Part shown: one piece after another, positions 24,961 to 38,104 of the stretch
Layout of the letters: each line of letters begins with the position of its first letter
Position numbering within the stretch: the stretch's first letter is position 1
From: Acanthopleura granulata
Taxonomy: Eukaryota; Mollusca; Polyplacophora; Chitonida; Chitonidae
Assembly: GCA_016165875.1 (NCBI GenBank)
Contig: JABBOT010000006.1
Coordinates: forward strand, 1,203,438 to 1,267,437
Length of the DNA stretch: 64,000 nt
Direction of reading: 5' to 3'
Notes under the pieces: generated by a model
Told to the model about the DNA's origin: nothing
Seen by the model: the letters and a program-made list of their open reading frames with translations, nothing else
The model's database searches: none
Translations under genes and position numbers: made by a program

Positions 24961-26930
24961 TTTACATTCTTTTCATAGGATTTTTTCCGTGACGTCAATC
25001 GTGTTGCGTGCTGCGATTATTTTGGTCACGGATATGGTGTACTTGTTATGGCGCTCCGTCTTTGACGCTGCAGGAGAATATCATTAAAATTACGTAAACT
25101 GTCCCACTTTGGATTTGTGTGGACATATCATTTTGCCTATAAAACATAGGTAACTTAGAAAGTGACAACAATTAGTTATTCACCCATTTTGAATTCAAGC
25201 GTCGGACATTCGTATATTACTCCGCAAATCATAAGGGGACTGTCCAAGATAATATATATAGCACAAAGCCAAATTCCAAAACAAATAATGCGCCAGTTCC
25301 ATAGGAATACGGAAGAAACAATAATGACAACGTTCTTCATCTTATACAATGCCGATGGCTATTACTGGTAGGAGATAAGTTCTGTTGTCAGGAAGCCATC
25401 GCGCATTACTATGTACCTCACAAACCTCATGATTTAAAGCCGCAGTCCTAATGAGCGGTAGTTACATCTGCGTCCTCATTAAGTCAGCGTCTGTTTAATT
25501 GCCGGGACCATTCCATGGTTATGCCTGACCTGTGACCATTCCTTCAATTATCCGGAAACGATCAAGACGGGAAGAAATCCACATCTGGCCAATGATTTAT
25601 TGTTCTCTTATTTCGCACTCTTGTGATGGTCTCTTTTCCCGGCGTGGCCAAACTGCGTACGAAGGCTGATGCTAGACTTCCATGCTTTAAAAGAAATTTG
25701 TTTATGTGAGTATTTATTAACGCCATAGTTAAGAAGTTTTTTGCAAGGAGGAAACTGAGTGGTCGAGGAAAACCACTCACATGTGGCAAGTTACTGACAA
25801 ACTTTCCGACATGCTGTTATGCACATTGTACTGGTCGACGACAAATGATCTTTGACGAACCGAAGGTTGCACAAACAATAACATAGGCGTCGTTTACCGC
25901 GTTATGGCACTGTTGTGGCTTGCGAAGACTTTGGAGTCATAGCTCTAATGCGAAAACTGTAACAAGTTATGTCGTAATCTCTTATGCAATTATCTTTGTA
26001 CAACATACGATGTACCAAGCAAGGCGGTGAACCCTCTTCACTCAGATCTATAACATGATGGGGAATTCATGTCCATACAGACTATCCAGCTGTTCGCCGG
26101 CCAAAAGTATATATTAAATCGCTAGGATGGCAGTGGTCAGTATGTGTCCAGCGAGAGATACATTTCATGTTGACCCTTTTCAAAGACCAACTAAGCGTAG
26201 ACATCCGATTCTAACATACTGAACCGGGCAAAAACTCAGGGCAATTCATGGGAATTTCTCTTCGGCAGATGTCAATAGAAAGAAGCCCTTTGTGTGCAGA
26301 GAAAATGTCTGAAAGAATGATTTAGCCACAAGAGTGAGTCCCTGTGCTTTCAATATGTCCCAGTTTATTCCATAAATAATGGCTGGCAATTATTGGAATA
26401 TTCAATTCATCTTTGTGGCCCATGCGACGACTAGTCGATCGATGCAACCTCGTAGAAGAGCTTCCGAACAGCGTTTATTCCAATCCTTAGTTAAACGATC
26501 TAAAGAATTGCGGGCAATTTTCGAGTTTTCCCTATTTGGTTTTGGCCTTTAACATCTCTCCCTTGGCTGGGAATTGCGATTTGACGTCCCGGCTTTCTCG
26601 GCAACTCACATTAGACTTGTATGACATACATCCTGTATCAGACGTGATTTATTTGCGAGCCAGTGGAGCGAGAAAGGCCAATTCTCCAGGGCACTCCCAA
26701 ACTGGGTTTATATTACCACTGGTCAGAAATACTACCTTTAAAAAAAAAAAGAAAAAAAAGCGCCAAATAAGAATTTGCACAAAGGATGGATGTCTCAACA
26801 TGGACTGTGGAATGGTATTCCCTACTGTTATCGTTTTAACCAGTTTACATCACTTGCCTTCGAAACCACCCGGAAAGGAGATCATACTAAACAGTTGTAA
26901 ATACTAGTCTTAACAGCACACGACCGCAGA
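24961..26930. other. Gene-free intronic stretch with a SINE scrap
   Basis: About 25705-25745 ('tatttattaacgccatagtt') is a reversed SINE tail scrap. The 123-codon + frame at 26536-26907 contains a lysine run made by an A-rich tract at 26742-26762 and has no domain, so I reject it. Nothing else was found. Confidence 0.4.
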
Positions 26931-26934
26931 TTGC

Positions 26935-27005
26935 AGTCTCCTTATTGACCCGGAACGCCAGTTTTAGTTGTAGGCTGGTATATAAATGTCCGTTTCGACG
27001 ACTAT
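26935..27005 (+). repeat. Repeat family B, inner fragment
   Basis: 'ccttattgacccggaacgcc', 'tagttgtaggctggtatata' and 'aatgtccgtttcgacg' match the inner end of family B. Confidence 0.6.
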
Positions 27006-28120
27006 GTTCAGAACAACTTTTAATACCCGGTGGTCCACACTTTTGGTCAACACCATAGGGCCTTTTCTATCGTCGCGGAAATTTTACTGAGAATAATAAA
27101 CTGTGTATACAGGTATCGCATCCACAGAGAAATATTTTGTATATTTAATTGGAGGAAATATTGAATTTATATTGATTTTAGCCATTGCCTAGACCATTTC
27201 ACCCTCAAGATGGTGTCTATTGCACTTGCAGGTTGCGGTTTTTAGGATAATTTAAAACAATTGCCTTTTAAATCGCATAGAATAAATGTATTAGAATATA
27301 CGCGTGTTACTTATAGATATACTTCAGAAATGCATCTACTTTATGAAAAACATAAAGTTGAATTATTGGTTTTTTTCTGATGATAACAGAGGGAATACTT
27401 GAATACCTCTCCACAGGTTCTGGTAAGCTGCAGCCTGCACGTAGAATTTTTTTAGACCATAGAACTCTCAATTGATAAGCTGTGTTTTTGGCATTTTATT
27501 TATTTATATAATTGGCTATCGTGTAACGCCATACTCATTCATACGATTTCGCATTGTAAAAGAAACCAATTTATTTTATAATTAATGACAAAAGCAGTTA
27601 CGACTTATTCGCCCTACTTACTTCTTCGTTACTTATTCGCCCAGCTGCATTGTCGGGTGCATTTATGTGAGTGCTTTAACGGGATTCTAGCCCAAGAACT
27701 CAGTGAGCAGGGGTGGAAAGTTTGAGACGACAGCGCTTTATCCGCCAGAAGGGAGCCCAATTAAAGGTTTTATTGCGAATGTCCAGTGTTGAAACATTTA
27801 CTTAACCAAAACTCTCTGTGTCGACAAGAAAATGTAGTTCCCTCAAGTGAATAAGAACGTATTACATTTTATGATTGTGTTCTTTAGACTGCAGCTATGG
27901 ACCGTTTGGGACGAAGAAAAGAAATCTTCACATATAAAAACATACGTAACTTTTGTGCCAGAAATTCACAGGGGTGAGTTCTTTACATTCATTCTCAGCT
28001 GTATATGTTGTAAATGCTCTTCTTTTTGGATATCTCTAAAGCGTTTAATTTAGGCTGGACGGTTTTAAATGTAGCACATCCACCAGAGCATGTCTTATAA
28101 TTTCAACTTTGGCTTGAGCT
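27006..28120. other. Gene-free intronic stretch
   Basis: Nothing coding was found. About 27495-27550 has 'tttatttatttatataattg' and 'taacgccatactcattc', a reversed SINE tail scrap. Confidence 0.4.
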
Positions 28121-28129
28121 GCTGAACAA

Positions 28130-28395
28130 AACTTATCGGAAGCTGTCGTCAACTTCTTTTCCAGAAAAACGTTATCTCAAGTGGAAAATGTGCTTTTGTT
28201 TTCCATTACTTGGTAGGTTTCAGATTTGTTATCTCCTTAAATTGAGATTCTTTTACCTGTTCGCCGAGAAAAGCGCCTATCTGTCTTGACGAAAATCATG
28301 AGAGGCTTTCATCAAACACTTTCGGAGAAAATCCCATTCCTCACTAGAAAACATGTTTTCCATTTTCGTTACCTAGTAGACCACATACTGGCAGT
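28130..28395 (+). repeat. Diverged direct repeat, two units of about 90 bp
   Basis: The units near 28135-28215 and 28290-28385 share 'ccagaaaaacgttatctcaa' against 'ggagaaaatcccattcctca'. Both are followed by 'gaaaa(c)atgt..ttttccatt' and 'ttac(t/c)t(g)gtag'. Divergence is high. Confidence 0.4.
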
Positions 28396-31300
28396 CTTCG
28401 GATTTAGTTTGCGTTTCTAGTTAGAACAGCTCGATCCATTGTGGAATTTAATACGAAAGGCTTTGATTATCCCCGATGCAACGTTAGACCATGCGCCTAA
28501 GTCTAGACTTACCTCAGACAAACGCTCCTCTAGCGAGAGACGACTTCACATTAATCAATGGAAGCATCAATTTGTTTCACCAACAGATCTAAACCAATAC
28601 ACTTCGCCGCAGGAAGCTCACATATTTGCGGCAGGCAAATTCTTCCTGTTTTGTCATCCAATCCCAGTGATTGTCATGTTCTCGTGAAATAACACGTGTA
28701 CGAGATTAGAGGCATGAAACGTCTATCCTCTAAACTTCGGCAGTAAAGTTTGTCTGGTTTCCGAGAATTAAGACTGCTCTAAGTGTATCCCCCAAACGAG
28801 GCTTGCCTACACCCGCTGTCACGTATTTGGAATTTGAGATCGCCACAGTTAATCCATTTTTGCACCATTTATCAAACTCCGTCTCCTCTCCCTTGAAACC
28901 CGATACAAAGCAAGCAGCCACCTCAGCGCTCATGTCTCAGAGATGAATATGGAAGAATATGAGGGACTTGGCGGGTTATCAGACATTCGGACATACCAGG
29001 TCGTAATCGCAAGACAAATTTCTAAAACAACGCTCAACACAAACCACGAAGTAAATTGGGAAAGTTTGTTAAGTAAGAAATTAATATGGAATCAAATTCA
29101 ACGATTCCAGCAAGACGCAAGCAAAAGTTTGGTGGCGTACGTTATATCAAGAATAAGATGACTTTCGCCAGACTTGTAGAAAATCATATTAGAATCACAA
29201 CCCTGAAGCCGCCGGCTCAGGCCGACATGAATATGAACTGTGCTTTATACTCAATATTAAGGGCCATTTTCGCGGCTCGTTAACTTTGTTTCGATGGCTC
29301 CTCTATGGTTAACCATACAGAAGAAAAGCCGCACAAAAGCAATACGTATCCATGTGACACGGGAAGAAACATCACTGACAGTCTACATTATGTATAATTA
29401 TCGATATTTATTGCTTTCATTTATGGTGCCTAACTCGGCATTTATATGGTGCCTTCAGTATTGCGTTCTTTACTTTCTTGTTTATGAAATCAGCGAGCTT
29501 TGGAATCCATTGTAGGAGGTTCGCGTTTAATTTACGTTCAGGCAAACTGAGAAAATCATACATGATAAAGTCTTGCCTTACACCATGATACGATACATTT
29601 AAACTGCAGTACAGTGTATTTACACCATATCACACGTTCTACGCACAACAAAAACAGTGCTTTTGCACCACCAAGCATAAGCCTGTATGTCTATGAACAT
29701 TTACTGCCTAGGAGATATTTCAGGAAGAAAATAGTACCTTGCATTCCTTTATTTATTTATTTACGTTTATGGCCGGAGAAAATCCTGGCAAAATCCTGGT
29801 TACCTGGCAAAAATCTTGACTTCTAGCCGCTGCCGAATCAAGATGAGCTGGATGTGAATACATGATCTTATTAGCCAAACGTCTGGCAGTCACAGCAACC
29901 TATCAACATGGTTTATATTTGTCTGTGACTTGTACAAAGTGAAGATTCGCAATTACATTATCCGTCATTCTTGAATCTCAACTCACAAGCGTGGACCACG
30001 GTGCAATCTTTACATGTCTGGATACGGTCACAATTATAGAGACTTATGTCAAAATAAGAAACGTCCATATTATATAAGGTTATATTTACCGTAAGTAAAG
30101 CTACCCTCCCAATATATCCCAGAACCAGATGAAAATATTGTAATGCTCATCTCATGTAATCGATGCTGTCTGATCCCTTTACAGCGCACCCAATTTCACC
30201 AGAATTAAGAGAACTGGGAAGATAAAAGACTTGCTGTTTGGGAATCTTACGCCCAGTGAGACAGCTACTTTATCTGCAGCGATGACACCATAATTAGCCG
30301 CCTGCATAGCTTCACTCGCGTGGGGAATGTTTTTTCCAAATCCTCGTGGTTGATGCCCATGAAATTCTACACGTCCTCAAAATATCCACCCAATTATGCA
30401 CTCCTCTCGGAGACATGGAGATAAAATTACAGAGGCTCTCGATCTTTAATTACGAAATTCCGCGTAATTACCCCACGGTAATGACTGGTATTCTGGTTTG
30501 AGTAACGACAGGTAGCGAAACATGGTGTGTCAAGGGGCCAAGCACGCCTTCTGACCCCTTGGTACCATCTGACCAAACCCGGAGTAAACTGAAACGCGGA
30601 ATTCTTCTGGTTGTTATGACAGTAATTCTACCCAAGTCTGTTTTCCCCACAAACTCGATAGGTTATAAAAATTGTAAAGCTTTCAAGTTTGACTTGTTCA
30701 GTTGCTTTATAGTTTTTAACCGTTGCACGTCTGGAAAAGTGTAAGATTTGTTTCACTTTTATGCCATCTCTTACAGGGTAGGATACAGCGGTTTCCAGAG
30801 TCAACTACTGAGATTTGGTCAATAACTTCCACACTTTCAAACGCAGGTACAGTTATGCCGTAATATTTGAAATCTAACATCACGTTAGATCTGTGATCTG
30901 CAGCTTCGTGGCTTTTCCCCAGCTATATGTAGATATCTGCGTACACATTTACCTAAGTTTATGTCTTTGCATGTATAAAGCGCTTTTCACTCTCCACAAT
31001 TTATCACATCGAGCTGAATGAAAACAGGACTGACGGTATTTTATGCCAACACGATTCTGCTGTCGTCAAGCGTAAAGCTGTTCCTGTGGGACTGTATCTC
31101 ATTCATCGTAGCTTTATATTTTCTCACCTGCCTTATCACCAAATACAATCGGGTATCAAATTTCAGCTTAGGGTATACTGACTTTTGCTGGAGTAATAAG
31201 ATTGAGAGGATGTTCAGCAACTGGCAGACACATAACAGTCTACTATTAGAGTTAATTCTCGGTGTGCATGTCCACGTGCACCATTCATGCACATCGGTGG

Positions 31301-31870
31301 ACAAAGAGGGCTTATGCAAGTGCGTCATGTGAGAGCTCTTAGGCATGTTTTAATCTTCGACTTCAGATAGATGGTAGGGACCGATTCCACAGCTCCATAA
31401 AATCTGACAAGCAATTATATTAAAACCTTAAGGCATCAAGGTCTGACAGCCTTATATCAATATTTTAAACAAAAAAACAGGTGTGTGAAGACTTTCGTCC
31501 ACGTGCTAAGTATGGATAGGGGATTAAAATCATAATTTTAGGTATACGAAATGTACGAAATATTTGTGAAATCGGCTCCTGATATGTACATACAAATTAA
31601 AGCGCTAGGAAGTTCAGCACTACAATCATAGATTCTATGGAATCACCGGTAATCCCGGCATTATCGAAAAAAAATAAGCAAATACAAGAGTAAATCTGTA
31701 TATATAATGCTTGGTTCAATAACTAAACCACAAAAAACTGTTTTGCCGCATACCCAAGTTGGGGAGTAAAGCGTAATCCCTCCAACTACGAATCCGATTG
31801 ATGTAATGGGGGCTTAGTCGTATCTGAAACATACACGAAGACGTAAGCCACAGGGGCATCAGGGTTATTC
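28396..31870. other. Gene-free intronic stretch
   Basis: No gene is supported in these 3.5 kb. About 28985-29045 ('cattcggacataccaggtcg', 'taatcgcaagacaaatttct') is a family B scrap. The complementary frames at 31018-31332 (+) and 31041-31346 (-) overlap, and neither has a motif. Confidence 0.4.
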
Positions 31871-31874
31871 ATGA

Positions 31875-32050
31875 TTTATGTGCTTAATCAACCAAGAGAA
31901 TGAAGACAAGAGTGTGTTTTTGCCTCTCTGGTAATTACCAGCGGAAATTACATCGGACCAAGGTTGTGTGTTAAGAACTGTTCTGCAGACAGGTCGATAG
32001 ATTTCTCTTACTTATGAATAGCAATTTTTGTTTAATTGGAAATACCGTTT
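31875..32050 (+). repeat. Local direct repeat, unit 1
   Basis: About 175 bases recur at 32668-32850: 'aatcaaccaagagaatgaa', 'ctggtaattaccagcggaaa', 'ggttgtgtgttaagaactg' and 'gcagacaggtcgatagat'. The spacing is about 0.8 kb. Confidence 0.75.
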
Positions 32051-32149
32051 TATTACCACAAACTATATCGCTGAACCATTTTGACAAACAGCAGAGCCTA
32101 CACATACGTTTGAATTCTAGCGGGGCTAGGCGCTTTTGTACTGTTAGTA

Positions 32150-32260
32150 TGTCAAGTCTAAAACATGATTGACGTCCCTGATATGTAATCGCAAGACGAA
32201 TGCTATTTCTACAGCTACGTTCGCAAAACATCACTAAAGAACCAAGAAATTATACACAGT
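32150..32260 (-). repeat. Repeat family B, reverse fragment
   Basis: 'cccctgatatgtaatcgcaa'-like sequence and 'aaagaaccaagaaattatac' match the reverse form of family B. It lies between the two direct-repeat units. Confidence 0.45.
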
Positions 32261-32667
32261 AAGAAACCGGGACGTAGCTGTGTGGCGAATAGGATTCAGC
32301 CATTTCAAGTGGAACTGGATAAATGCAAGAAATGGTTTGGGTCTCTAAATGGAATCAGTATCCAAACCCTGTCTAGGTTAAGTTGTCGCAAATGAAAATA
32401 TGTATATCTGAGTTACCCAGTTCCGCATTTATGCCCGAGTATAATGTCAACTAGTCTTACGCTCATCCTCCACTGTGATTGTTTGTAAGAGTTCACCACA
32501 GATGCAACAGGCACGGTATAGTTATATAGAGCATTTATTTATTTATTTACCTATTTATTTATTTCGTTTACGACAGTAGCCAGCTTATTGTCCACTTATA
32601 GGACAGCGGTCAAATTTTGTGGAAACAAAAGTTCCTAGAGTAAATTTAGCTGCTAGAGTTGTTGATG

Positions 32668-32850
32668 ATTTATACGGTTGATCAACGAAGAGAATGAAAA
32701 AAAAAACAGTGTCTTTTTACCTTTGTGGTAATCACTGGAGGAAATTGTATCGGACTAGGTTGTGTTTTGAGAACTGTCTCGCAGACGGGTCGATAGAGCT
32801 GTCCTACTTATGAAGTGCAGGTTTTGTTTAGTTGGGAATGTCTTTTTTAT
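32668..32850 (+). repeat. Local direct repeat, unit 2
   Basis: This is the partner of 31875-32050, with an A-run near 32698-32706 and small indels. Order and orientation are the same. Confidence 0.75.
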
Positions 32851-33029
32851 ACAATAGAACAGGATAAGAAACCCCAAACTGTATATACTTGCACTAAGAC
32901 ATTTTCCAATAAATTCCAAAGACTGGGAGTGCGCTTTTCATGAAGCCAGTGTAAAGTCGCTGCATTTATGGCGTCGTAAGCGTCCGAGAAAGTTGCTGAG
33001 TGACGCGACATTGGCGTTTAAGGCCGTAC

Positions 33030-33190
33030 TCATCAAACTGTCCTATTTTCGTACTTAATATGCATAGGCCTATAGCTTCTGAGTTCTTTGGTGGTTTCTG
33101 TTCAACATTGCTTTCGAAATTGGTCTCGCATTTATTGACGTGCAATTTCCATTTGGTGTCTGCATGTATGTTTCGACGCCCAGATTGAAG
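33030..33190 (+). repeat. Repeat family B, forward copy
   Basis: 'aaactgtcctattttcgt', 'gagttctttggtggtttctg', 'tctcgcatttattgacgtgc' and 'atgtatgtttcgacgccc' follow the family order, with an insertion of about 15 bases. Confidence 0.6.
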
Positions 33191-33354
33191 AATGTTTCGC
33201 TCATACTAGTATGATGGTGGTCAGGGTTTAGGAAACCCCCACCCTTCACTAGAAACCTGGAAAACCCACTGATTTAAAGTCGCAGCAGAACCGGCGAGTT
33301 CTGAATTGGCAAGGGCTGATCGGCAGCCTCTAGACCAACGTTTTGATTCAGATT

Positions 33355-33605
33355 CCTTGGAATTTTACGCCATACCGGTACTCAATAATATTTCACTTAT
33401 ACGACTGCTGTCAGCAATATGATTTGAGAAAATCGGACAGACCCCTTGCGAAATCCACGACCATACGGTGCAGGTTGCTCGCAGAGCTTCCCACGTGCGG
33501 CTGCAGAGGAAGCCATCATGAGCTCCATGGACTTGAACTCGCAGTAATCGAATTGGTGAGAGACTCATGAGTCATTTTGAGCTAATCCCTCGGTGAAAGA
33601 GGCCC
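33355..33605 (-). mobile_element. tRNA-derived SINE, reverse, near full length
   Basis: On the minus strand it reads head remnants near 33605, box B-like 'gagttcaagtccatggagct', 'cacgtgggaagctctgcgag', 'tcgtggatttcgcaaggg' and 'cgtataagtgaaatattatt'. The (aaat)n tail is lost. The opposing frames at 33343-33570 and 33365-33568 are SINE sequence. Confidence 0.8.
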
Positions 33606-36429
33606 CAATCAGCCGAATTACCTAGCGAAGGCTGATTCGGCTATCCTCTCGATGAGTTGCATGTGGATGTACTGTATGTTATTACAAAGTAAAACAAGTG
33701 TCTTCAAATTTCTCAACATCGACGCTGAGAAAATTAGTTTTTCCAGCCGTTCCCTGGAACAGGTGTGAAATGCGGCATTATCTGACAGGCAGTAGTCCAA
33801 AGATGTTGCTAAATCTCTTAACATATATACACCACGTATACGGTAACCAGAAGCGATCATTACGATTTTCCACTTCACATCTCATTTCTCTTCTTCAGCT
33901 TTTGGTGAATATTGCGAGCGATTGGCGATTTCTATCACAGAGTCAGACAGACAGAAATCAAATTTTATCAAATTTGTTCATAATATAATTTAGCAGCGCT
34001 CAACTTCTTGGAGGGGTTTGCCTGAATGTTCGAAAAATCTAATACTGTAGTTAATTAGGAGATGGAAGCCGTTCCAGGATGCCCCAAAATAACTCGTCTA
34101 GTCATCGCGGCTTCTTGGCATTACAAATGCAGAATGCCAGTGTTACTTGCTGCTCTAGCTTGATTTCATGGGGTTTTATCCCAACCCTATATCCTTACCG
34201 TATCCCTAGAACTCTCACATGTTAAATAACAAGCCAAGTGTACAATTCGTATATTGCTTGTTTTATTTTTACGCTTGGTGATACAATATCGCAGTAATTC
34301 CCCCGTCTTTTTTATTGCCTCGATAATGACGTAGCCAAGTCGTAGTTGAGTTTAATTGTATTGTGCCAGTTTTCAATCATCTTTAGGATTACTTAAGATG
34401 GCAGTTGTAAGAAAACCGTGTGGAAAACTTCATGGCAACCATTATCGTTCACCTCATTTGCACAAATACCTCCATGCAACCATGTTAACAAAATGTGAAA
34501 GGTCATTTGTTTGTTCAGTTCGATGGTTACCGTTATCAGTTATCAAAAGCAAGATCAACAAAAGACACAGAAGTACTTTCCCAGCAAGCCACGGTACATT
34601 AAAAAGTATGTCGTTTCCATTCGTGCTAAACGTCTGTGCCTGAGATAAGAGAGTTAATTCTAAAAAAACATCTTACATAAAAAATAAGTAATAACCAATC
34701 TAACTGGGGGTAAAGGATGATTGTGTACAAACTGTCCAACAAAATGTGAATAATCCCAGAAACTGTGTTTACAGAACGTGTTCGTTACACTGATAAACAG
34801 ACTTTGGTGGTTTATACGCTTGTGGCAATCGCCTTCGGACAAGACACCCATAATGACATGGCGACTGGTACCGGAACAGAAATAATGCTTCTATTGAACT
34901 GACATGCGCGCGTGACTCAATGGGCACTGGTGATGAGCTTAAACAAATACATTAACGATGTTTACTGGCAAAGAGTTTTAAAGTTATTGGAGTTTAATTG
35001 GCAATGTCAGATTTTAATCTGGAGTGTATAGCAAAGGTTTATTAATCCTTTTGGGGGTTTTCTTATGAAGCCTTAGCGTTTGAATCAGCATACGCCTATG
35101 AGTATTTTTCTGTTAGGCTGATTTAATCCCTGCGGTAGTTCACCATCGTGTTACACATGAAGACGTATTCGTCTATAGGATATAACCTCACAGAGAATCT
35201 GTTAAAATGTAAACATTTAGTACTATAATCAACATTTACTTAAGGCAAAACCGCAGCGAACCATACATGTACATCTAGAGCTGGATTGATATCAACTACA
35301 TCGCAGGTAAACGGAACATCTGTATAGTAAGACCCACAATTATGCAACTGTGATATCAAAAAGCCATAATCATAATCGGGAGTATCCAGATTGTAAATAA
35401 CATGTGTAATGTGTATTACAATGTTTTACAGTTATAAACCGACAACCAATGCAGCGTCGATCTTTAAACTGAATTAAACTTGATCAGAACGGCCTTGTGC
35501 AATCTTACGTTAATTTGAACAAAACTTTGGTGTAGTTTGTGGCAAAAATTTACAGTTATTATGTTAACTTTCAAGGAGCATTCCCGCATTGATTGATCTG
35601 TATTTGTAAAAGCTATAAATCTGACCCAATTTGAAGCTGCGCGGTTTTCTATTATTGAATATTTCAATTGCATTTTCACTGGAGTCACACAGACAAGCAG
35701 AGAGCAAAACAAGCGGGTTTGAAGAGCTGAGAACAATGACAGCTAAGTTCACAATGCATCGCATCAACGACGTTTTCTGAAAGCAATTCAACCTCCTTTG
35801 TGCACAGAGTGAACTTGTATTAAAATTGATACCATTATATGGAGGTTTTCATTTTTCCCCGGGTCAGAGAGAGGCTTTATTTAATAATAAGTTTCCATCT
35901 GATAACAGCCTCTCTTTATATCAGCCTGACTTAAAAAAATCGACATGAATCCCGATAAAATGATTTTGGCATTTGTTAGCTTTTAGAAGAAAAAAGTGAG
36001 TGACGACAGACATCCAAAAAACTGTCAGAAAGCTGCAATCTTGTGAAAGCGCAATTCTCAAACATCACGCAAATTTGCTCCCGATAAATCGATAAAAGCC
36101 ATACAATTTGCCAATTTTTTAGGCAATGGATTGAGCCGAGAAACGATCACTGGCGATCACAAACCCATTTCTACCAAGTCCGTGCTGCTGGTTTTTTAGG
36201 TAGTTGAAACTGTGTTTGTATGCTTCATTCCTAATTTAAAACTGTCTCCTTGACGCCATTGACGGCAATTGTATAAGCGCGTAATGAGATGCGTTAATAA
36301 ACGTCGCGTTTCGAAATAATACCTCGCTTGTTAATTTATACCTTCTTTTGAAAGTCGCTTTTTCTTGCAGATGTCATGATTCCCGCTAGATTGAAAAATT
36401 TATTAATTAAAATCGCACATTAAAGAATT
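33606..36429. other. Gene-free intronic stretch
   Basis: No coding sequence or repeat is recognised in about 2.8 kb. Short frames (33618-33878 minus, 34356-34643 plus, 35464-35791 minus) lack motifs and splice signals. Confidence 0.4.
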
Positions 36430-36545
36430 AAGGTTTCATCCCACCTTAGTGCTGGCCGATGTCGTATAAATGAAATATTCTGAAGTACGGAGTAAAACAC
36501 CTGTCCCCCCCCCCCCCGCCAAAAAAGAAATAAATTAAAGAATTA
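36430..36545 (+). mobile_element. SINE 3' fragment with a poly-C tract
   Basis: 'catcccaccttagtgctggc', 'cgtataaatgaaatattctg' and 'acggagtaaaacacct' are the SINE tail domain. They are followed by a run of about 14 C (36505-36518) in place of the usual AAAT tail. Confidence 0.8.
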
Positions 36546-36679
36546 AAAAACAAATGATTTTTGGAAATGAAGAGTTATAGATTTTTAAATACTGAACGTT
36601 ATAGTCAGGCAGAACATATCCACCGTAAGTTTTCTCTATACCGCTGCCAATGCAAACATTTACTTTTTGGATTCGTGTT

Positions 36680-36960
36680 TTAGACTATAGTCAAGGATTT
36701 TTCATTCACACGACTCCGGTCAGCATTGTAGAGGGAGGAAGTCGGGCTGAGTCATTATAGTGAGAGGAAACCAGGCTGAGTCAGTATATAGGGAGGAAGG
36801 CGGACGCAGTCATTATAGAGGGAGGAAGCAGGGCTGAATCATTATAGAGGGAGGAAGTCGGGCTGAGTCATTATAGTGAGAGGAAACCAGGCTGAGTCAT
36901 TATAGAGGGAGGAAGCAGGGCTGAGTCATTATAGAGGGAGGAAGCGAGGCTCAGTCATTC
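36680..36960 (-). repeat. 29-30 bp minisatellite grown out of a reversed SINE
   Basis: At 36680-36725 the sequence reads as a reversed SINE tail ('tagactatagtcaaggattt', 'acgactccggtcagcattgt'). Where the SINE should continue once with 'gagggaggaag..ggctgag', that piece is instead repeated about eight times ('cattata' plus 'gagggaggaagcagggctga', with variants 'gtgagaggaaaccaggctga'). The repeat unit corresponds to the SINE segment normally reading cattatggtgggaggaaacc in reverse. The array ends at about 36955. Confidence 0.85.
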
Positions 36961-37139
36961 CCGTTGAATTAAAAATTGGCATCTCTGTATATCGAAGCCA
37001 AATTAATAAGAAACGTTGTCATCTGCAGATGTGAGCCCAGAACCGTGACAAAATTTTGGCTCTTCTCAAAACTTGTCGTCACGGTGTTACTACAATTTCA
37101 ACACTGTTTTTGTCTTTCATGATCTGGCGAACGCCATGA

Positions 37140-37315
37140 AAAAGTCTTGTATTCTTGTATTATAGTTTGCCGTCTCTCATAAACAATGTTGTATTTTGAA
37201 TATTGTTTGCCGTCTCGCAACATGTTCTTTTGGATTATTGTTTTCTGTCCCTGATAAACATTGCTGTCTTCTTATTATAATTTCCATCTCACATGAACAA
37301 TGTTGTGTTCTTGCT
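37140..37315 (+). repeat. Degenerate tandem repeat, about 42 bp, four copies
   Basis: Units share 'tattatagtttgccgtctct' and 'cataaacaatgttgt', later 'gaatattgtttgccgtctcg', 'ggattattgttttctgtccc' and 'attataatttccatctcaca'. Each has an ATG-TTGT-like end. The units are strongly diverged. Confidence 0.6.
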
Positions 37316-37839
37316 ATGCCTTTAGACATCGAATCGGGGACTCGTTCCTCCCTGATACTGGATCCTGAACGACTCCAGGGAGGCTTCGCTGTATCAGTAA
37401 GGTTAATCTGTTAATGCGTTCCAAGAAACCACCCGGGTGCCATTATGTCCCGCTCTTAATTACGGTACGGAAAGTTTCTAAAAAGAAAATGTACGTGTTG
37501 CTCCGTGATGGTGACAGTTTTGTTGCTTTGGGGTATAATGAATCACGGTACGATTGTAACGACTCAGTTCCTCTCTTATTCTCGTCTCCTATTCGGCCAA
37601 TCAATGAAACCTCATCCTTATGCACTTTACTTGGAAGAGCCTTTAAACCCAAAACTTTTCGTTTAACTTTACCTTCAAGGTTTATACTTTTGTGAGAGAG
37701 AGAATTAGAAAATAATATTTACTGTCGTGTGGGCTGTTCGTCTGTCTTTATTCTGCTGGTTGACTGAGCATTCCCGAGGCTGTGTGATCGCATTAATTTA
37801 CAAACAGCCTTATGCTTAGTCCCTCGTTCTAGACCAATG
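37316..37839. other. Stretch without a supported gene
   Basis: The 93-codon + frame at 37414-37695 has no recognised domain and is overlapped by a minus frame (37443-37652). Nothing else was seen. Confidence 0.35.
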
Positions 37840-38075
37840 ACCTTGAATGAATTGCTGCTATCACCACTTCATTTTTAAACTAATTCTGCTTGAGCCACGG
37901 TGCTATGAAGCGAGCGAGGTGCTACTGTTTAACCTTATAGATGAGTAATTGGAAATATATCATAACTAAGATAAGCTGACAAGAGTCCTGATTTCACTGG
38001 TTACGTGTGACCCCATTGTCAACCATCACATTGTAGCTGCTATGGTTTTACTCTGTACGTTGTATTCCTTTGCAT
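37840..38075 (-). repeat. Repeat family A, reverse copy
   Basis: 'aactaattctgcttgagcca', 'gctgacaagagtcctgattt', 'ggttacgtgtgaccccattg' and 'tgctatggttttactctgta' follow the family order. Confidence 0.7.
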
Positions 38076-38104
38076 TATATATGGACGTATCCTGCACTAA
38101 CCGG

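Noticed and set aside
26536..26907. 123-codon open frame
   Set aside because: It is held open by an A-rich tract coding a lysine run. No domain, signal peptide or splice sites.
36505..36518. Poly-C run, and similar C or G runs near 12108, 41449, 54124 and 59436
   Set aside because: Simple homopolymers; possible sequencing-length errors but no further meaning.
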